From: Thermoanaerobacter thermocopriae JCM 7501
Lineage (GTDB): Bacteria; Bacillota; Thermoanaerobacteria; Thermoanaerobacterales; Thermoanaerobacteraceae
DNA: 64,000 nucleotides
NCBI RefSeq assembly: GCF_001310975.1
Contig: NZ_BAZY01000009.1
Location: 1 to 64,000 of the forward strand
Direction of reading: 5' to 3'
Made by a program: the position numbers and the translations under genes. Below, piece after piece: positions 28,421 to 38,509 of this stretch. Numbering within the stretch: position 1 is the stretch's first letter; each line of letters begins with the position of its first letter. The notes below the pieces were generated by a model. That model made no database searches. It saw only the letters and a list, made by a program, of their open reading frames with translations, and was not told the origin of the DNA.

Positions 28421-28436
28421 ATGCAACCGAATGCAT
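28421..28436. promoter_or_regulatory. cre/LacI-family operator 2, upstream of galT
   Basis: ATGCAACCGAATGCAT also matches WTGNAANCGNWWNCAW fully, 86 bases from operator 1 in the same orientation. It lies just upstream of the putative minus-strand -35 box, so the two sites bracket the galT promoter. Confidence 0.7.
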
Positions 28437-28555
28437 TCTATTACTATAATATACTTTTCCTTTAAAATTGTCAATGTTTTTTTGAAGATTACTTCTCTGT
28501 ATTTAATAATCCTCCTTTAAGTGGTAAAAATAAAAATAAATTTTTAAAAAAACTG

Positions 28556-28584
28556 TTGACAAAAAAGAAAATTAATATTATAAT
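28556..28584 (+). promoter_or_regulatory. Consensus sigma-A promoter of the peroxide operon
   Basis: TTGACA (28556-28561), exactly 17 bases, TATAAT (28579-28584). A perfect match in both boxes and spacing, 50 bases ahead of the small winged-helix gene. A promoter this strong usually needs a repressor. Confidence 0.92.
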
Positions 28585-28586
28585 AA
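28572..28586. promoter_or_regulatory. PerR-box-like operator over the -10 element
   Basis: TTAATATTATAATAA differs from the Bacillus PerR box TTATAATNATTATAA at three of 14 defined positions and covers the -10 box. The operon encodes a PerR-like repressor, so autoregulation is likely. The region is AT-rich, so chance similarity is possible. Confidence 0.5.
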
Positions 28587-28634
28587 AATTGAAATTAGTA
28601 CAAAATTAAATTTAATACAAACGAGGTGAGATAA

Positions 28635-28811
28635 ATGGAAGTAAAAGAGTTAGTGTTAAAAATTTTAAAAGAATCCTCTGAACCTTTAAGACCAGGAGAT
28701 ATTGCACAAAAAGCTAATTTAGACAAAAAAGAAGTAGACAAAGCTATAAAAGAACTTAAGAAAGAGGATCTGATAATCTCTCCCAAAAGATGCTACTACG
28801 CAGCAAAATAA
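28635..28811 (+). CDS. 58-residue winged-helix DNA-binding protein
   Basis: Small ORF with GAGGTGAG before ATG 28635. It encodes one winged helix: helices around ELVLKILKESSEPL, RPGDIAQKANL and DKKEVDKAIKELKKEDLI, then a wing ISPKRCYYAAK ending the protein. It holds a single cysteine (position 53) near the C-terminus. First gene of the operon, 16 bases ahead of the PerR-like gene and behind a consensus promoter. Function unknown; a stress-linked regulator is a fair guess from its place. Confidence 0.8.
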   Translation: MEVKELVLKILKESSEPLRPGDIAQKANLDKKEVDKAIKELKKEDLIISPKRCYYAAK

Positions 28812-28827
28812 TCGTGAGAAAGAAGTA

Positions 28828-29262
28828 ATGAAAATGACTTATACAATAGAGCAATTAAAAGATTATTTAAAGAGACATGATATAAAACCTTCTACTATAA
28901 GGATAAAAGTATTAGAATACCTTTTAAACAATAGAATACACCCAACAGCTGATGATATTTATCAATACTTAATAAACGAAATACCAACCCTTTCAAAAAC
29001 CAGTATTTACAACACATTGGAATTGTTTATGGAAAAAGGAGTTGTAAATGCTCTATCTTTGAAAGAAAAGGAATTGCGATATGATATCAATGTTTATTTT
29101 CACGGACACTTTAAATGTGAAATATGTGGCAAGGTATATGATTTTCCTGTATCAGAGGAAATTATAAATGTGGAAGAATTAAAAGGATTTGTAATTAAAA
29201 ATGTCGATATAAATGTTTATGGTATATGCAAAAAATGTAATGAGAAAAATAAGGAGGCTTAA
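28828..29262 (+). CDS. perR: PerR-like Fur-family regulator
   Basis: 144 residues. N-terminal winged helix (IKPSTIRIKVLEYLLNNRIHPTADDIYQYL, SKTSIYNTLELFMEKG), then a dimerisation domain with likely metal ligands in RYDINVYFHGHFKCEIC and two CXXC pairs (CEIC, CKKC) for structural zinc. The set fits peroxide-sensing PerR better than iron-sensing Fur, and the next gene is a peroxiredoxin three bases away. Likely represses its own operon through the box over the promoter. Confidence 0.85.
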   Translation: MKMTYTIEQLKDYLKRHDIKPSTIRIKVLEYLLNNRIHPTADDIYQYLINEIPTLSKTSIYNTLELFMEKGVVNALSLKEKELRYDINVYFHGHFKCEICGKVYDFPVSEEIINVEELKGFVIKNVDINVYGICKKCNEKNKEA

Positions 29263-29265
29263 AAA

Positions 29266-29928
29266 ATGGAGGAAATTAGAATGAAATTATTAGGAGAAAA
29301 ATTCCCATCTATGGAGGTAGTAACAACTCAGGGAGTAAAGAGACTGCCTGAAGATTACGCAGGAAAATGGTTTGTACTTTTTAGCCACCCAGCAGACTTT
29401 ACACCAGTTTGCACAACAGAATTTGTAGAATTTGCAAGGAAAGCTAATGACTTTAAAGAATTAAACACTGAATTAATAGGTCTTTCAGTTGACCAAGTTT
29501 TCTCCCATATAAAATGGGTAGAGTGGATAAAGGACAACACAAACATAGCTATTCCTTTCCCAGTCATAGCCGATGACTTAGGAAAAGTCTCTAACCAATT
29601 AGGAATGATTCATCCAGGCAAAGGCACCAATACTGTAAGAGCAGTATTTATAGTAGACGACAAAGGAACAATAAGACTTATAATGTATTATCCACAAGAA
29701 GTTGGAAGAAATGTGGATGAAATATTAAGAGCATTAAAAGCATTGCAAACAGCAGACCAATACGGCGTGGCACTCCCTGAGAAATGGCCAAATAACTACT
29801 TGATTAAAGACCATGTAATAGTCCCACCTTCCACTGATGAAGCTTCTGCAAATGAAAGAAAAGAAAAAATTAAATCAAAAGAAATTGAAGCTTTTGACTG
29901 GTGGTTTGTACACAAGCCTTTGAAATAA
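29266..29928 (+). CDS. 1-Cys peroxiredoxin (Prx6 type)
   Basis: Thiol peroxidase with the motif [13 protein letters not shown] (peroxidatic Cys about 49) and a long C-terminal part ([23 protein letters not shown]) as in archaeal and thermophile Prx6-type enzymes. 220 residues. No second cysteine is present, so reduction must use an external thiol. AAGGAGG precedes ATG 29266. Last gene of the peroxide operon; a hairpin follows. Confidence 0.93.
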   Translation: MEEIRMKLLGEKFPSMEVVTTQGVKRLPEDYAGKWFVLFSHPADFTPVCTTEFVEFARKANDFKELNTELIGLSVDQVFSHIKWVEWIKDNTNIAIPFPVIADDLGKVSNQLGMIHPGKGTNTVRAVFIVDDKGTIRLIMYYPQEVGRNVDEILRALKALQTADQYGVALPEKWPNNYLIKDHVIVPPSTDEASANERKEKIKSKEIEAFDWWFVHKPLK

Positions 29929-29960
29929 AGGTCCCTCATAAAATATCCCTTCTTTTCGAC

Positions 29961-29999
29961 AGCGACGACCTCTTTAACAAAGTAGGTCGTCGCTTTAAT
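29961..29999 (+). terminator. Terminator of the peroxide operon
   Basis: An 11-bp perfect stem (AGCGACGACCT with AGGTCGTCGCT) and a 12-base loop, followed by TTAATTTG. The GC-rich stem stands out in this AT-rich region. Confidence 0.8.
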
Positions 30000-30075
30000 T
30001 TGTTGACAAATGAAATCTTTATGAGACTAAATAAATTCGTAACCCTTTATTACATAAGATATTCCTTCTCTTTAT

Positions 30076-33000
30076 TTAACTATACTCTATCCTCACCTTA
30101 CTTCCTTCTCCTGCAGTTGAGGGAGGAATTACGATAAGTTTTACAGGCACCCTATTCTTTAGCTCTTCAACATGGCTTATTATACCTACAACCATCTTAT
30201 CATTGCGAAGTCTTTCTAGTGATGTCATAACCACATCAAGAAGTTCTGAATCAAGGCTGCCAAAGCTTCATCCAAGAAGAAAAACTCTAAAGGCGCCCTA
30301 CCTTTTAATTGTATGTGAGAAGAAAGTGCCAAAGCTAACGAGAGAGAAGTCAAAAAAGTCTCTCCCCCAGATAAAGTGTCAACAGACCGCCTTGTCCCCC
30401 CATTAAAGTCGTCCCTCATGACAAAATTATTGTCAGAGTCCAATTCTAATGCATATCTTCCTCTTGTAATTTCTTTTAGCCTTTTAGAAGCAGAAAAAGT
30501 AATAAGCTTAAGTTGCCTTGTAGCCACAAACTCCACAAAATGATTCCCTTGAAACAGTTTATCCAAATCTTCTAACATATCTAATAACTGCTCTAATTCT
30601 TTCTTTTGCTCAGTTAGCCCTTCTACTTTTTGGAGATTATTTTGTATATCTTCAAGTGCCTTTTGTGTAGCACCTATCTCTTTTCTTTTTTCACTTAAGG
30701 CTTGTTCTGTCTCTTTGATTTTTTCTTCTAAATTTCTCCAAACCTCTTCTTCAATCCTCTGCCCGTTCAAAGTAGAATCCAACCTCTCAATGTTTGAACA
30801 TATGGATATATACTCATTTTCAAAATTTTTTATCTCCTCTTCCAAGGACTTTATCGTATCTTCATCTAAAAAACATTCCATAACTTCTTTTTCATCCTTA
30901 AATCCTTTTTTCGAAATAGAAGCATTAAGTTTTTCAAACTGATCTTTTAACATATTGTTTAATAAAATTTGATTTTCTAAAGCTGATACTTTTTTGTTTT
31001 CTGTCTCCTGCTTTTTCTTCTTCTCATTTTCAAACTGCTCTTTTAATATTCTTTCTTCTTTCAATATATTTTCTCTTTCTCTCTGCACTTCCTTTAAATA
31101 ATTCTCTATTTCTTTGCCCTCTGATAAAATATCTATTTCTTTTTGTCTTTCTTGGAGGTACTTTGACTTTTCTTTGCCTATCTCTACAATCTGAGCTTTT
31201 TTTTATTAAAAGTTCATTAATTTTATTTGACAAAATCTCTTTTTTATTCACCAATTCCTCCAGTTTCTTCTCTAAAAGTTCACTTTCCTTCTGAAGCTTT
31301 TCTACTTCTCTATCTTTTTCATTTATTTCTACAACCTTTTGTTTAAAATCTCTAATCTCTAATTCTGTCTTTAAACTTTCTAATTGGTCTAAAATACATG
31401 AATATGCTCTACTAAGCTCTTCTACTGATACTTTCAACTCTTTTAGAGCTTTGACATCCTTGCCGAGGCTTTCTTTTAGTCTCGCTTCCTCCAAATCTAA
31501 CTGTGCCTTTTCTTCTCCCAACTTTTTAAGTAAAGCATTTATTTCCTCTTTTTCTTTATTCCATCTTTCTGTTTTTAATTTCGCCTTTTCAAATGTAAGT
31601 TGCAACTGCCCTACATTTTGTTCAAAGGCTTTTATATCAATACCTTTTAGTTTTTCCTCTAATCTATCATATTCCTTTTTATGAAGTTCTTCTTTTGCTT
31701 CTAAAGCTACCAACTCCCCTTTTAATTTAAGAAGCTGGTTTTGAAATTCTTCAATTTCTCTTTTAAAAATCTCCTCAAAAGCTCTTTTTTCATTTATTAA
31801 TTCTTCATCTATTTTTTGAGCCAATTTTACATGATGGACTGAGCCACAAACAGGACAAGGCATTCCCTCTTCTAAATCTTTTGCCAATTCCCCTGCTATA
31901 TTTTGTCTTTGAATCTCTTCTATTTCTTTAGTTAGATTTTCCAATTGTTTGCTTTTTGTTTTTATGTCATCTTCCAGTTTATTTATTTGCTCTTTTAATT
32001 TCCCTTTTAAATCAGAAATTTCATCTAAAATTCCTTTAATGTTTTGCCTTAACTCATCATTTTCTTTTGCCTCTAAAAATTTACTTTTTTGTTCTTCCAA
32101 CTGCTGCTGCATGATAAGAAGTTCATCGCTAGTCGGCGGCATATGCCCTTCAAGATTTCTAATTTTTTCTTCTAAAGCTTGTATTTCCTCCTCTTTTTGC
32201 TTTATCAGATTCTTAAGTCTTTCATGCTCTTTCTGTTGCCTTTTTATAGCTTCCTCCAACTCAAAAATCTTTGCCTCTTTTTCCTTCTTGTCTTTTTCGA
32301 TTCTCTCAAATTCTTTTTGGACTTCTAACGCAGAGAATATTTTTTCTCTCTGCCCAGAGCTAATTTTTAATTCTTCTATTTTTTTGTCTTTATCTTCTAA
32401 TACTTTTTTCGTGGTCTCTATATCATTTGATAATATTTCTAGTTCCTTTTTTAGCTTTTCAATTTCTTTCTCGACAGCCCTGTATTTCTTTAAAAGCTTC
32501 TCTCTTTCTTCATTCATCGTCTTAACTTCTTTTTGAATTTGCAAAGCCCTTTTTAATTTCTCTTCTTTCTCAATCAACAAAGGTATTTTTTCTTCTTTTT
32601 TCTGTAATGCTATATCATATTCCTTTTCAATCTTTTTAAGATTTTCTTCAATTACCGTCAATTCTTTTGTATATTTTTCTACTTCTTCTTTATTTTGAGC
32701 TATCTTGGAATTAGTTTCATTGACTGCATCTATATAAGGTTTTACTGACAAGGCTTTTTCTGCTTTTTTAATTTTTACTTTCTTTCTCTCTATCTCTTCA
32801 ATTTTTCCTTCTAAAAGTTCCTTTTTTTGAAGATATTGATTTAATTCTTGCTGCTTTTCCCATATTGCTTTTAATTTTTCTTTTTCTAGATCCAACCGAT
32901 TCTTTTCGGCGGCTAATTTTTCTTCTTGCTGTTTAAGGATTTCCAACTTTTTTGTCATTTCCTGCAAAGCCTCAGAAGATACTCCCTCATAACGGCTGAG

Positions 33001-33609
33001 TTCTCCACTTACTCTATTTAAAATAAGATTCTTTTCATTTTTTACTTCTCTAATTTTTTTAAGCAAGTTATTGCCGTACTTCTCCAATCCAAAAATTCTT
33101 TCTAACATATCTCTTCTATCTTTACCTGTCAACTTTAAGAAATCACTAAACTTTCCTTGAGGCAATACCACAGAGCGTGTAAAGTCTTCAGCTGTAAGAC
33201 CTATTATTTCGGCTATTTTCTTTTGTACTTCTCTATCTCCTTCACATAGAACTTTTTCTCCCTTTTCCCCCATTTCTCTTATTCTCGCTAAAGTAGTTTT
33301 GTAACCGCCAGTTTTCAAATCTTTCTTTATATTTCTTTCTACTATATACCTCTTTCTTTCAGCACCAATTCCTATTTCAAATTCATAACTTACCGATGTA
33401 GAAGTAGAGTTAGTGTTTATGAATTCTCTGCTGTTTCTAGGAATTTTCCCATACATTGAAAGAGTAATAGCATCGATGATAGTAGATTTGCCACTTCCAG
33501 TCGGACCAAATATTCCAAAAAGCCCTCTTTCAGTAAGACGCTCAAAGTCTATAACTTGTTCTTCAACAAAACTGTTAAGTCCTGATATTCTAAGCTTCAA
33601 AGGTCTCAT
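30076..33609 (-). CDS. sbcC: Exonuclease SbcC / Rad50-like ATPase (two frameshifts)
   Basis: ATPase arm of the SbcCD nuclease that opens hairpins and processes DNA ends. Walker A GPTGSGKSTIIDAI near the N-terminus, long coiled coils rich in Glu and Lys, a zinc hook MPCPVCGSVHH in the middle, a second coiled coil, then signature LSGGETFLTSLSLALALS and Walker B. The frame breaks at an A8 run (about 31200) and again near 30265; the restored end reads FGSLDSELLDVVMTSLERL and finishes with VRIEYS at 30076. About 1,180 residues, typical. ATG 33609 lies inside the sbcD end, with GAGG nine bases upstream. Confidence 0.88.
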
Positions 33610-34806
33610 CTTCCTCATCCTCTTCTTTTACTATACTCGCAAAAAGGTCTATAAGGTCTTGTGAAGGAGTTACTCCTCTTTCTTTTAAGTAAAATTCTTC
33701 AAAAAGTTCCAGCATGCTTTTTTCGGTTATTTCATAATCTTCTACTTGAGCTTCATCTTCTGGCAAAATAGGTTTTATTTCAACTATGTTCGGCAAAATT
33801 TGTTTCATTTCTTTTATCTTAGAAGGTGGCAAAGGAGAATCTGTCTTTATTTCAAAATACGCCCATATATTTTTATCTTGGTATTCTTTGCAAATTTCAA
33901 TTGCTTCATCAATATTGTCACACTTAAATATTTCTATAGGTTTGTAATTTTTAAAATAAACTTCTTTCACTATAGGTGAGGTGCCAGCCTTTATGTCTAC
34001 TAAATAAGCACATTTGGAATGGTTTATCTCGCTTTTGCTGTATTGAAGGGCTGAACCTGAATAATAGGCGTTTAGTGTAGAAGAAACTTTTTGAGGCCGA
34101 TGAAGATGTCCTAATGCGATATACTGAGCTTTTTGTGGAAGATGCTTTATTTCAACAGTGAAACTCCCTCCTAACTGAATAGGTCTTTCAGAACCAGCCT
34201 CTTCTCCTCCAGCAACAAAAATGTGAGAGACTGCTATGTTTATAGTATCATCCCTATATTTTTCAGAAAGCCTTTTAAAAATTTCTCCAATTCTCTCAGA
34301 GTAACTTTTTTGCCTCTTACCTTCTTCCATTTCCTCTGTGAAAATTTCATTTAATCTTTTTTCACTGGGATAAGGAAGGGCTATAACTACAGCTTTTTCA
34401 CCTTTTATCTCTATTTCTAAGTATCCCTCTCCCGAATCTAAAATTTTAAACTTTCCAAAGTCTCCCTTGTGCACAATACTTTTAGGAGTACCTAGAAGTA
34501 TCACTCCGTGCTCGTAGGCAAGAGGACTTGCTGCAGAAAGCCTTTCAGGGTTGTCATGATTTCCTGCAATAACCAAAATCACTCTCTCGCCACTAGAAAG
34601 CCTTTTTAGGGTGCTATAAAAAAGCATCTCTGCTTTCGCAGGAGGATTTGAAGAGTCGTATACATCTCCAGCAATTATAACTAGGTCTACATTGTTCTCT
34701 TCTACAATTTGTACAAAATCTTCTAAAAATTTTTCCTGCTCTTCAATCCTTGAAAAGTTTTCAAGCTTTTACCTAAATGCCAATCAGATGTATGTAAAAT
34801 CCTCAT
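33590..34806 (-). CDS. sbcD: Exonuclease SbcD / Mre11-like nuclease (frameshift near 34763)
   Basis: Mn-dependent phosphoesterase partner of SbcC. Metal-binding motifs: MRILHTSDWHLGKS at the true start (ATG 34806), GDVYDSS, VILVIAGNHDNPERL, HIFVAGG and ALGHLHRPQ. One missing base near 34763 separates the first 15 residues from the rest; the bridging frame reads FSRIEEQEKFLEDFVQIV. About 405 residues. It starts 11 bases after addA and overlaps sbcC by 20 bases. Confidence 0.92.
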
Positions 34807-34816
34807 TTTATCACCC

Positions 34817-37800
34817 TTAATATTTCAGAATCTTTCCATTGAAAAACAAATAAATATATTTCTCTTTAACCTTTTTACCCGTAATCTTTTCTAAGGCTTT
34901 TCCATAAAGTTCTATTTGCACTTTATACTTTTCTTTTATCTTTTCCAAGGTTTCCTCTGTAACATAATCCGTCTTGTAATCAACAAGGACTATCTCTCCC
35001 TCTTCTTCAAAAAAGCAGTCGACAATGCCTTGGACAGCAATGAACTCATTTTCATAGTCCTCAGGCAAATCTTTGTAAACTTCTGTACTTTTAAGCTTTA
35101 TGTGGAAAGGCACTTCCCTTCTCACATTTTGAGAATTCAACATCCTCATTCCAAGAGGAGTTTTAAAAAATACTTCAATCTTCTTTACGTCCACTTCCTT
35201 AGCCTGTGCCACTGTCAAAATCTCTCTATCCACCATATTTTTAATTTGCTTTTTTATACCCTCTGCAGTCAAATCCCCATTTAAATCTAATTTTTGCATA
35301 ACAAGGTGCATAACTACCCCTTTTTCTACAGCAGTAAGCCCTTTTCTTTCCTCCAAAAAAGCAGGAGTTTTAAGAACTGTTTTTTCAAATATTGAAGTAG
35401 TATCTTCATCTATTACTTCTTCATTTAAAATTCTTTTAATTTCTGTGACAGAAAGTTTTGCAGGCAAATGACAGGCCTTTTCATAAGGATACACGTAATT
35501 TAAACGCCTTGCTACTTCATCATAAAATTCACTGCTGGGACTATTTAAATCTATATCTTTAAGCTTTTCTGAGAAACTTGTTTCTTCTTCAGCTTTTTCT
35601 TTATCAATAATTACATCTTTTTTATCCCAAATTCTTACTTGCCACTGAGAACGATCCTCTTCCAAAGCAGCACATTGTACATGTGCAAAATCTCTCAAAG
35701 GTTTTAAATCAGGATGCTTTATGACAGCAGGCCCTATCCAGTCTATATAACTTTTGCCTTTTAAAATTTCATACTCAGGCACTTTACTTCCCAACATAGC
35801 AATATTGCACCATTTTTTCACTTTTTCCTTTATGTCTTTGACACTTCCAACTAATATTAACTTTTCTTTTGCCCTTGTCAAAGCAACGTACAAAACCCTC
35901 ATCTCTTCAGAAAGGCTTTCTAACTTTATTTTGTTTTTTATTGCCTCTTTCACAATGCTGGGATACGATATTCTTCTTTTGAAGTCCACAAACTCAGGGC
36001 CTAATCCTAATAAATGATGGTACAATACGCTTTGACTCAAATCCTTTAAATTAAACTGTTTACCTAACCCTGCCACTATAACTACTGGGAATTCAAGACC
36101 TTTACTTTTGTGTATACTCATTATCCTGACCACATTTTCATTTTCTCCTACTATTTTAGCACTTCCCATATCGCCACTGCTGCCTTTTAGCCGAGTTACA
36201 AAATTAATAAAATTAAACAATCCTTTGAAACTTGTTTCCTCGTACTGCTTTGCCCTTTCAAACAAAATCCTCAAGTTTGCCTGCCTCTGCACTCCTTGAG
36301 GCATTGCCCCTACATAGGCATAATAACCAGTGTCTTGATATAAATACCACAAAAACTCATCTACCGGCATATAAATGGCTTTTTCTTGCCATTTTTTTAA
36401 AGATTTCAAGAAGAACACAATTTTCTGTCCTAATTCATCCTGCCTTTGGGCTGCCTTTTTAAGAGCTTCATATATGGTCTTATTAGGCTCTTCTAACCTT
36501 ATGTCAATTAGCTCTTCAGGAGTAAAGGAAAAAATAGGAGACCTCAAGACTGCCAACAAGGGAATATCTTGCATTGGATTGTCTATCACCTGAAGGAGGG
36601 ATATTATAGTCTTTATCTCTGTTGTTTCAAAGTATCCCGTTCCTGTGTCCGCAAAAGCAGGAATACCGGCATTTATAAGTTCCTCTAAAAATACAGGTAC
36701 CCATCTTTCTGTAGCCCTCAAGAGTATTACTATATCCCTATACTCAACAGGCCTGTAATTTTTGAGGTTTTTATCATAAACCATAAAGATGCCTCTTTCG
36801 CTTTGGTTGACTAATTCTTTTATCCTTTGAGATACAACCCTTGCTTCTCCTTGTATGTTATCAATAACCTCTTCCTCTTCTTCCTCATAAGCCTCTACTT
36901 CTTCCTCCTCAGGGATTTCATCATTTTTCTCTATTAAATGTATTTCTACAGGTCCACCTACAATGGCACCAAGAGGAGGTGTTCCAAAATCTGCTCCATA
37001 GTTTAACTTTTCTTCATCCGTATAATCTATCTCCCCTACATTCTTAGACATTATCTTTTTGAAAATGAAATTTACCGCATCTATGATTTGGGATCTGCTT
37101 CTGAAATTTTTATAAAGCAGTATCTTTTTATTTTTATCTTCCTCTTTTGAAGAATAAGTATTGTATTTTTCAAAAAATATATACGGATTTGCTTGCCTAA
37201 ACCTGTATATGCTCTGTTTTACATCCCCTACCATAAACCTGTTAGGTGTATCTTCTCGGGCTATAGTGCTTAGTATAACTTCCTGTATTAAATTAGAGTC
37301 TTGATATTCATCTACAAAAATCTCTTGAAATTTTTCTCTATACATCAAAGCTACCTCTGAAGGCTTCATTTTACCCTTTTCATCGACTTCTGTCAAAATT
37401 TTTAGTGCGAAATGTTCAATGTCATTAAAGTCTATAATGCCTTTTTCCCTTTTTTTATCAGCATATTTTTTATCAAAAAGTAAAATCAAATCCACCAAAG
37501 CCTTCATGATAGGGTACAAAACTTTAATTTCTTCTTCAATCTTTTCTATGTCATCTGAAAAAAACTTATTTCTTATCTCTTTAATTTTAGCTTTAACCTC
37601 ATTCCTTATTTTTGTCACTTCTTCTTTTACTTTAGGGTCTGCATCTTTACCTGCTCTGGGAAGTCTATCAAATTTTATGGCATTTATCTGTTTTCTAAAT
37701 TCCTCCCAATTTTCACAGTCTAGAAGTTTTTCCAAGTTTCCCGCCTCTATTTCAAAATTATCAAGATAACTTTGGAGCCCAATTTCAGCATGAAGCTTAT

Positions 37801-38509
37801 CAATTGCCACATACATTCCATTTAAAAGTCCCGATATTTCTACTTTTAAACTGTCTAAGATGACTTGTGCCCATTGAGACTTTTCAAAATTAAAATCTTC
37901 CTTCACTTCAAAATTTAATAGCATCTCCATAAGCCATTTTTCAGGCCATGGAAGTGACTTTACAAAATTATATAATCTTAAAAGAACATCCACAAGAGGT
38001 TTATCGTCTCTTGTACCTCCATAACTTTCAATCAACATCAAAAAATCCTGATTATCTTCTTTTTGATACAATTCCTCAAAAAGCTCTTCTGCCGCCTCTA
38101 ATTTTAAAAGCAAAGTCTCTGTTTCATCCCCTATTCTAAAGTTAGGGTCTAAATCTACGAGAAAAAAGTTATTTCTCACAACCTCTAAGCAGAAGGAGTG
38201 AATTGTAGTGATTGTAGCTTTGTTAAGTAATGTTAGCTGATTACTAAGCCGCCTATCTTCCGGATTTTGGTCTAACTTAGAAATCAGCGCATCTGCTATT
38301 CTTTCTCTCATTTCAGAGGCAGCAGCATTTGTAAAAGTCACTACCAACAATCTATCAATATCTACAGGATTTTCTTTGTCTGTAATAAGTCTTATAATTC
38401 TTTCAACCAAAACGGCTGTTTTGCCAGAACCTGCACCAGCAGCAACTAATAGGTTATTTCCCCTTGTATTTATAGCTAACTGCTGTTCATGAGTCCACGT
38501 AGTCTCCAT
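34817..38509 (-). CDS. addA: ATP-dependent helicase/nuclease subunit A
   Basis: UvrD-type helicase plus RecB-family nuclease of the AddAB double-strand-break resection complex. Walker [37 protein letters not shown], the DEYQDSN helicase motif, [30 protein letters not shown] and [11 protein letters not shown], then the nuclease core [11 protein letters not shown] near the C-terminus. 1,230 residues, standard AddA length. It overlaps the end of addB by 23 bases, with AGGAAGTG before ATG 38509. Confidence 0.97.
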   Translation of the reverse strand: METTWTHEQQLAINTRGNNLLVAAGAGSGKTAVLVERIIRLITDKENPVDIDRLLVVTFTNAAASEMRERIADALISKLDQNPEDRRLSNQLTLLNKATITTIHSFCLEVVRNNFFLVDLDPNFRIGDETETLLLKLEAAEELFEELYQKEDNQDFLMLIESYGGTRDDKPLVDVLLRLYNFVKSLPWPEKWLMEMLLNFEVKEDFNFEKSQWAQVILDSLKVEISGLLNGMYVAIDKLHAEIGLQSYLDNFEIEAGNLEKLLDCENWEEFRKQINAIKFDRLPRAGKDADPKVKEEVTKIRNEVKAKIKEIRNKFFSDDIEKIEEEIKVLYPIMKALVDLILLFDKKYADKKREKGIIDFNDIEHFALKILTEVDEKGKMKPSEVALMYREKFQEIFVDEYQDSNLIQEVILSTIAREDTPNRFMVGDVKQSIYRFRQANPYIFFEKYNTYSSKEEDKNKKILLYKNFRSRSQIIDAVNFIFKKIMSKNVGEIDYTDEEKLNYGADFGTPPLGAIVGGPVEIHLIEKNDEIPEEEEVEAYEEEEEEVIDNIQGEARVVSQRIKELVNQSERGIFMVYDKNLKNYRPVEYRDIVILLRATERWVPVFLEELINAGIPAFADTGTGYFETTEIKTIISLLQVIDNPMQDIPLLAVLRSPIFSFTPEELIDIRLEEPNKTIYEALKKAAQRQDELGQKIVFFLKSLKKWQEKAIYMPVDEFLWYLYQDTGYYAYVGAMPQGVQRQANLRILFERAKQYEETSFKGLFNFINFVTRLKGSSGDMGSAKIVGENENVVRIMSIHKSKGLEFPVVIVAGLGKQFNLKDLSQSVLYHHLLGLGPEFVDFKRRISYPSIVKEAIKNKIKLESLSEEMRVLYVALTRAKEKLILVGSVKDIKEKVKKWCNIAMLGSKVPEYEILKGKSYIDWIGPAVIKHPDLKPLRDFAHVQCAALEEDRSQWQVRIWDKKDVIIDKEKAEEETSFSEKLKDIDLNSPSSEFYDEVARRLNYVYPYEKACHLPAKLSVTEIKRILNEEVIDEDTTSIFEKTVLKTPAFLEERKGLTAVEKGVVMHLVMQKLDLNGDLTAEGIKKQIKNMVDREILTVAQAKEVDVKKIEVFFKTPLGMRMLNSQNVRREVPFHIKLKSTEVYKDLPEDYENEFIAVQGIVDCFFEEEGEIVLVDYKTDYVTEETLEKIKEKYKVQIELYGKALEKITGKKVKEKYIYLFFNGKILKY

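Noticed and set aside
33413-33664. Plus-strand frames across sbcC and addA
   Set aside because: Ser/Phe/Leu-rich translations typical of the complement of Lys/Glu-rich coiled-coil genes; no start signals.
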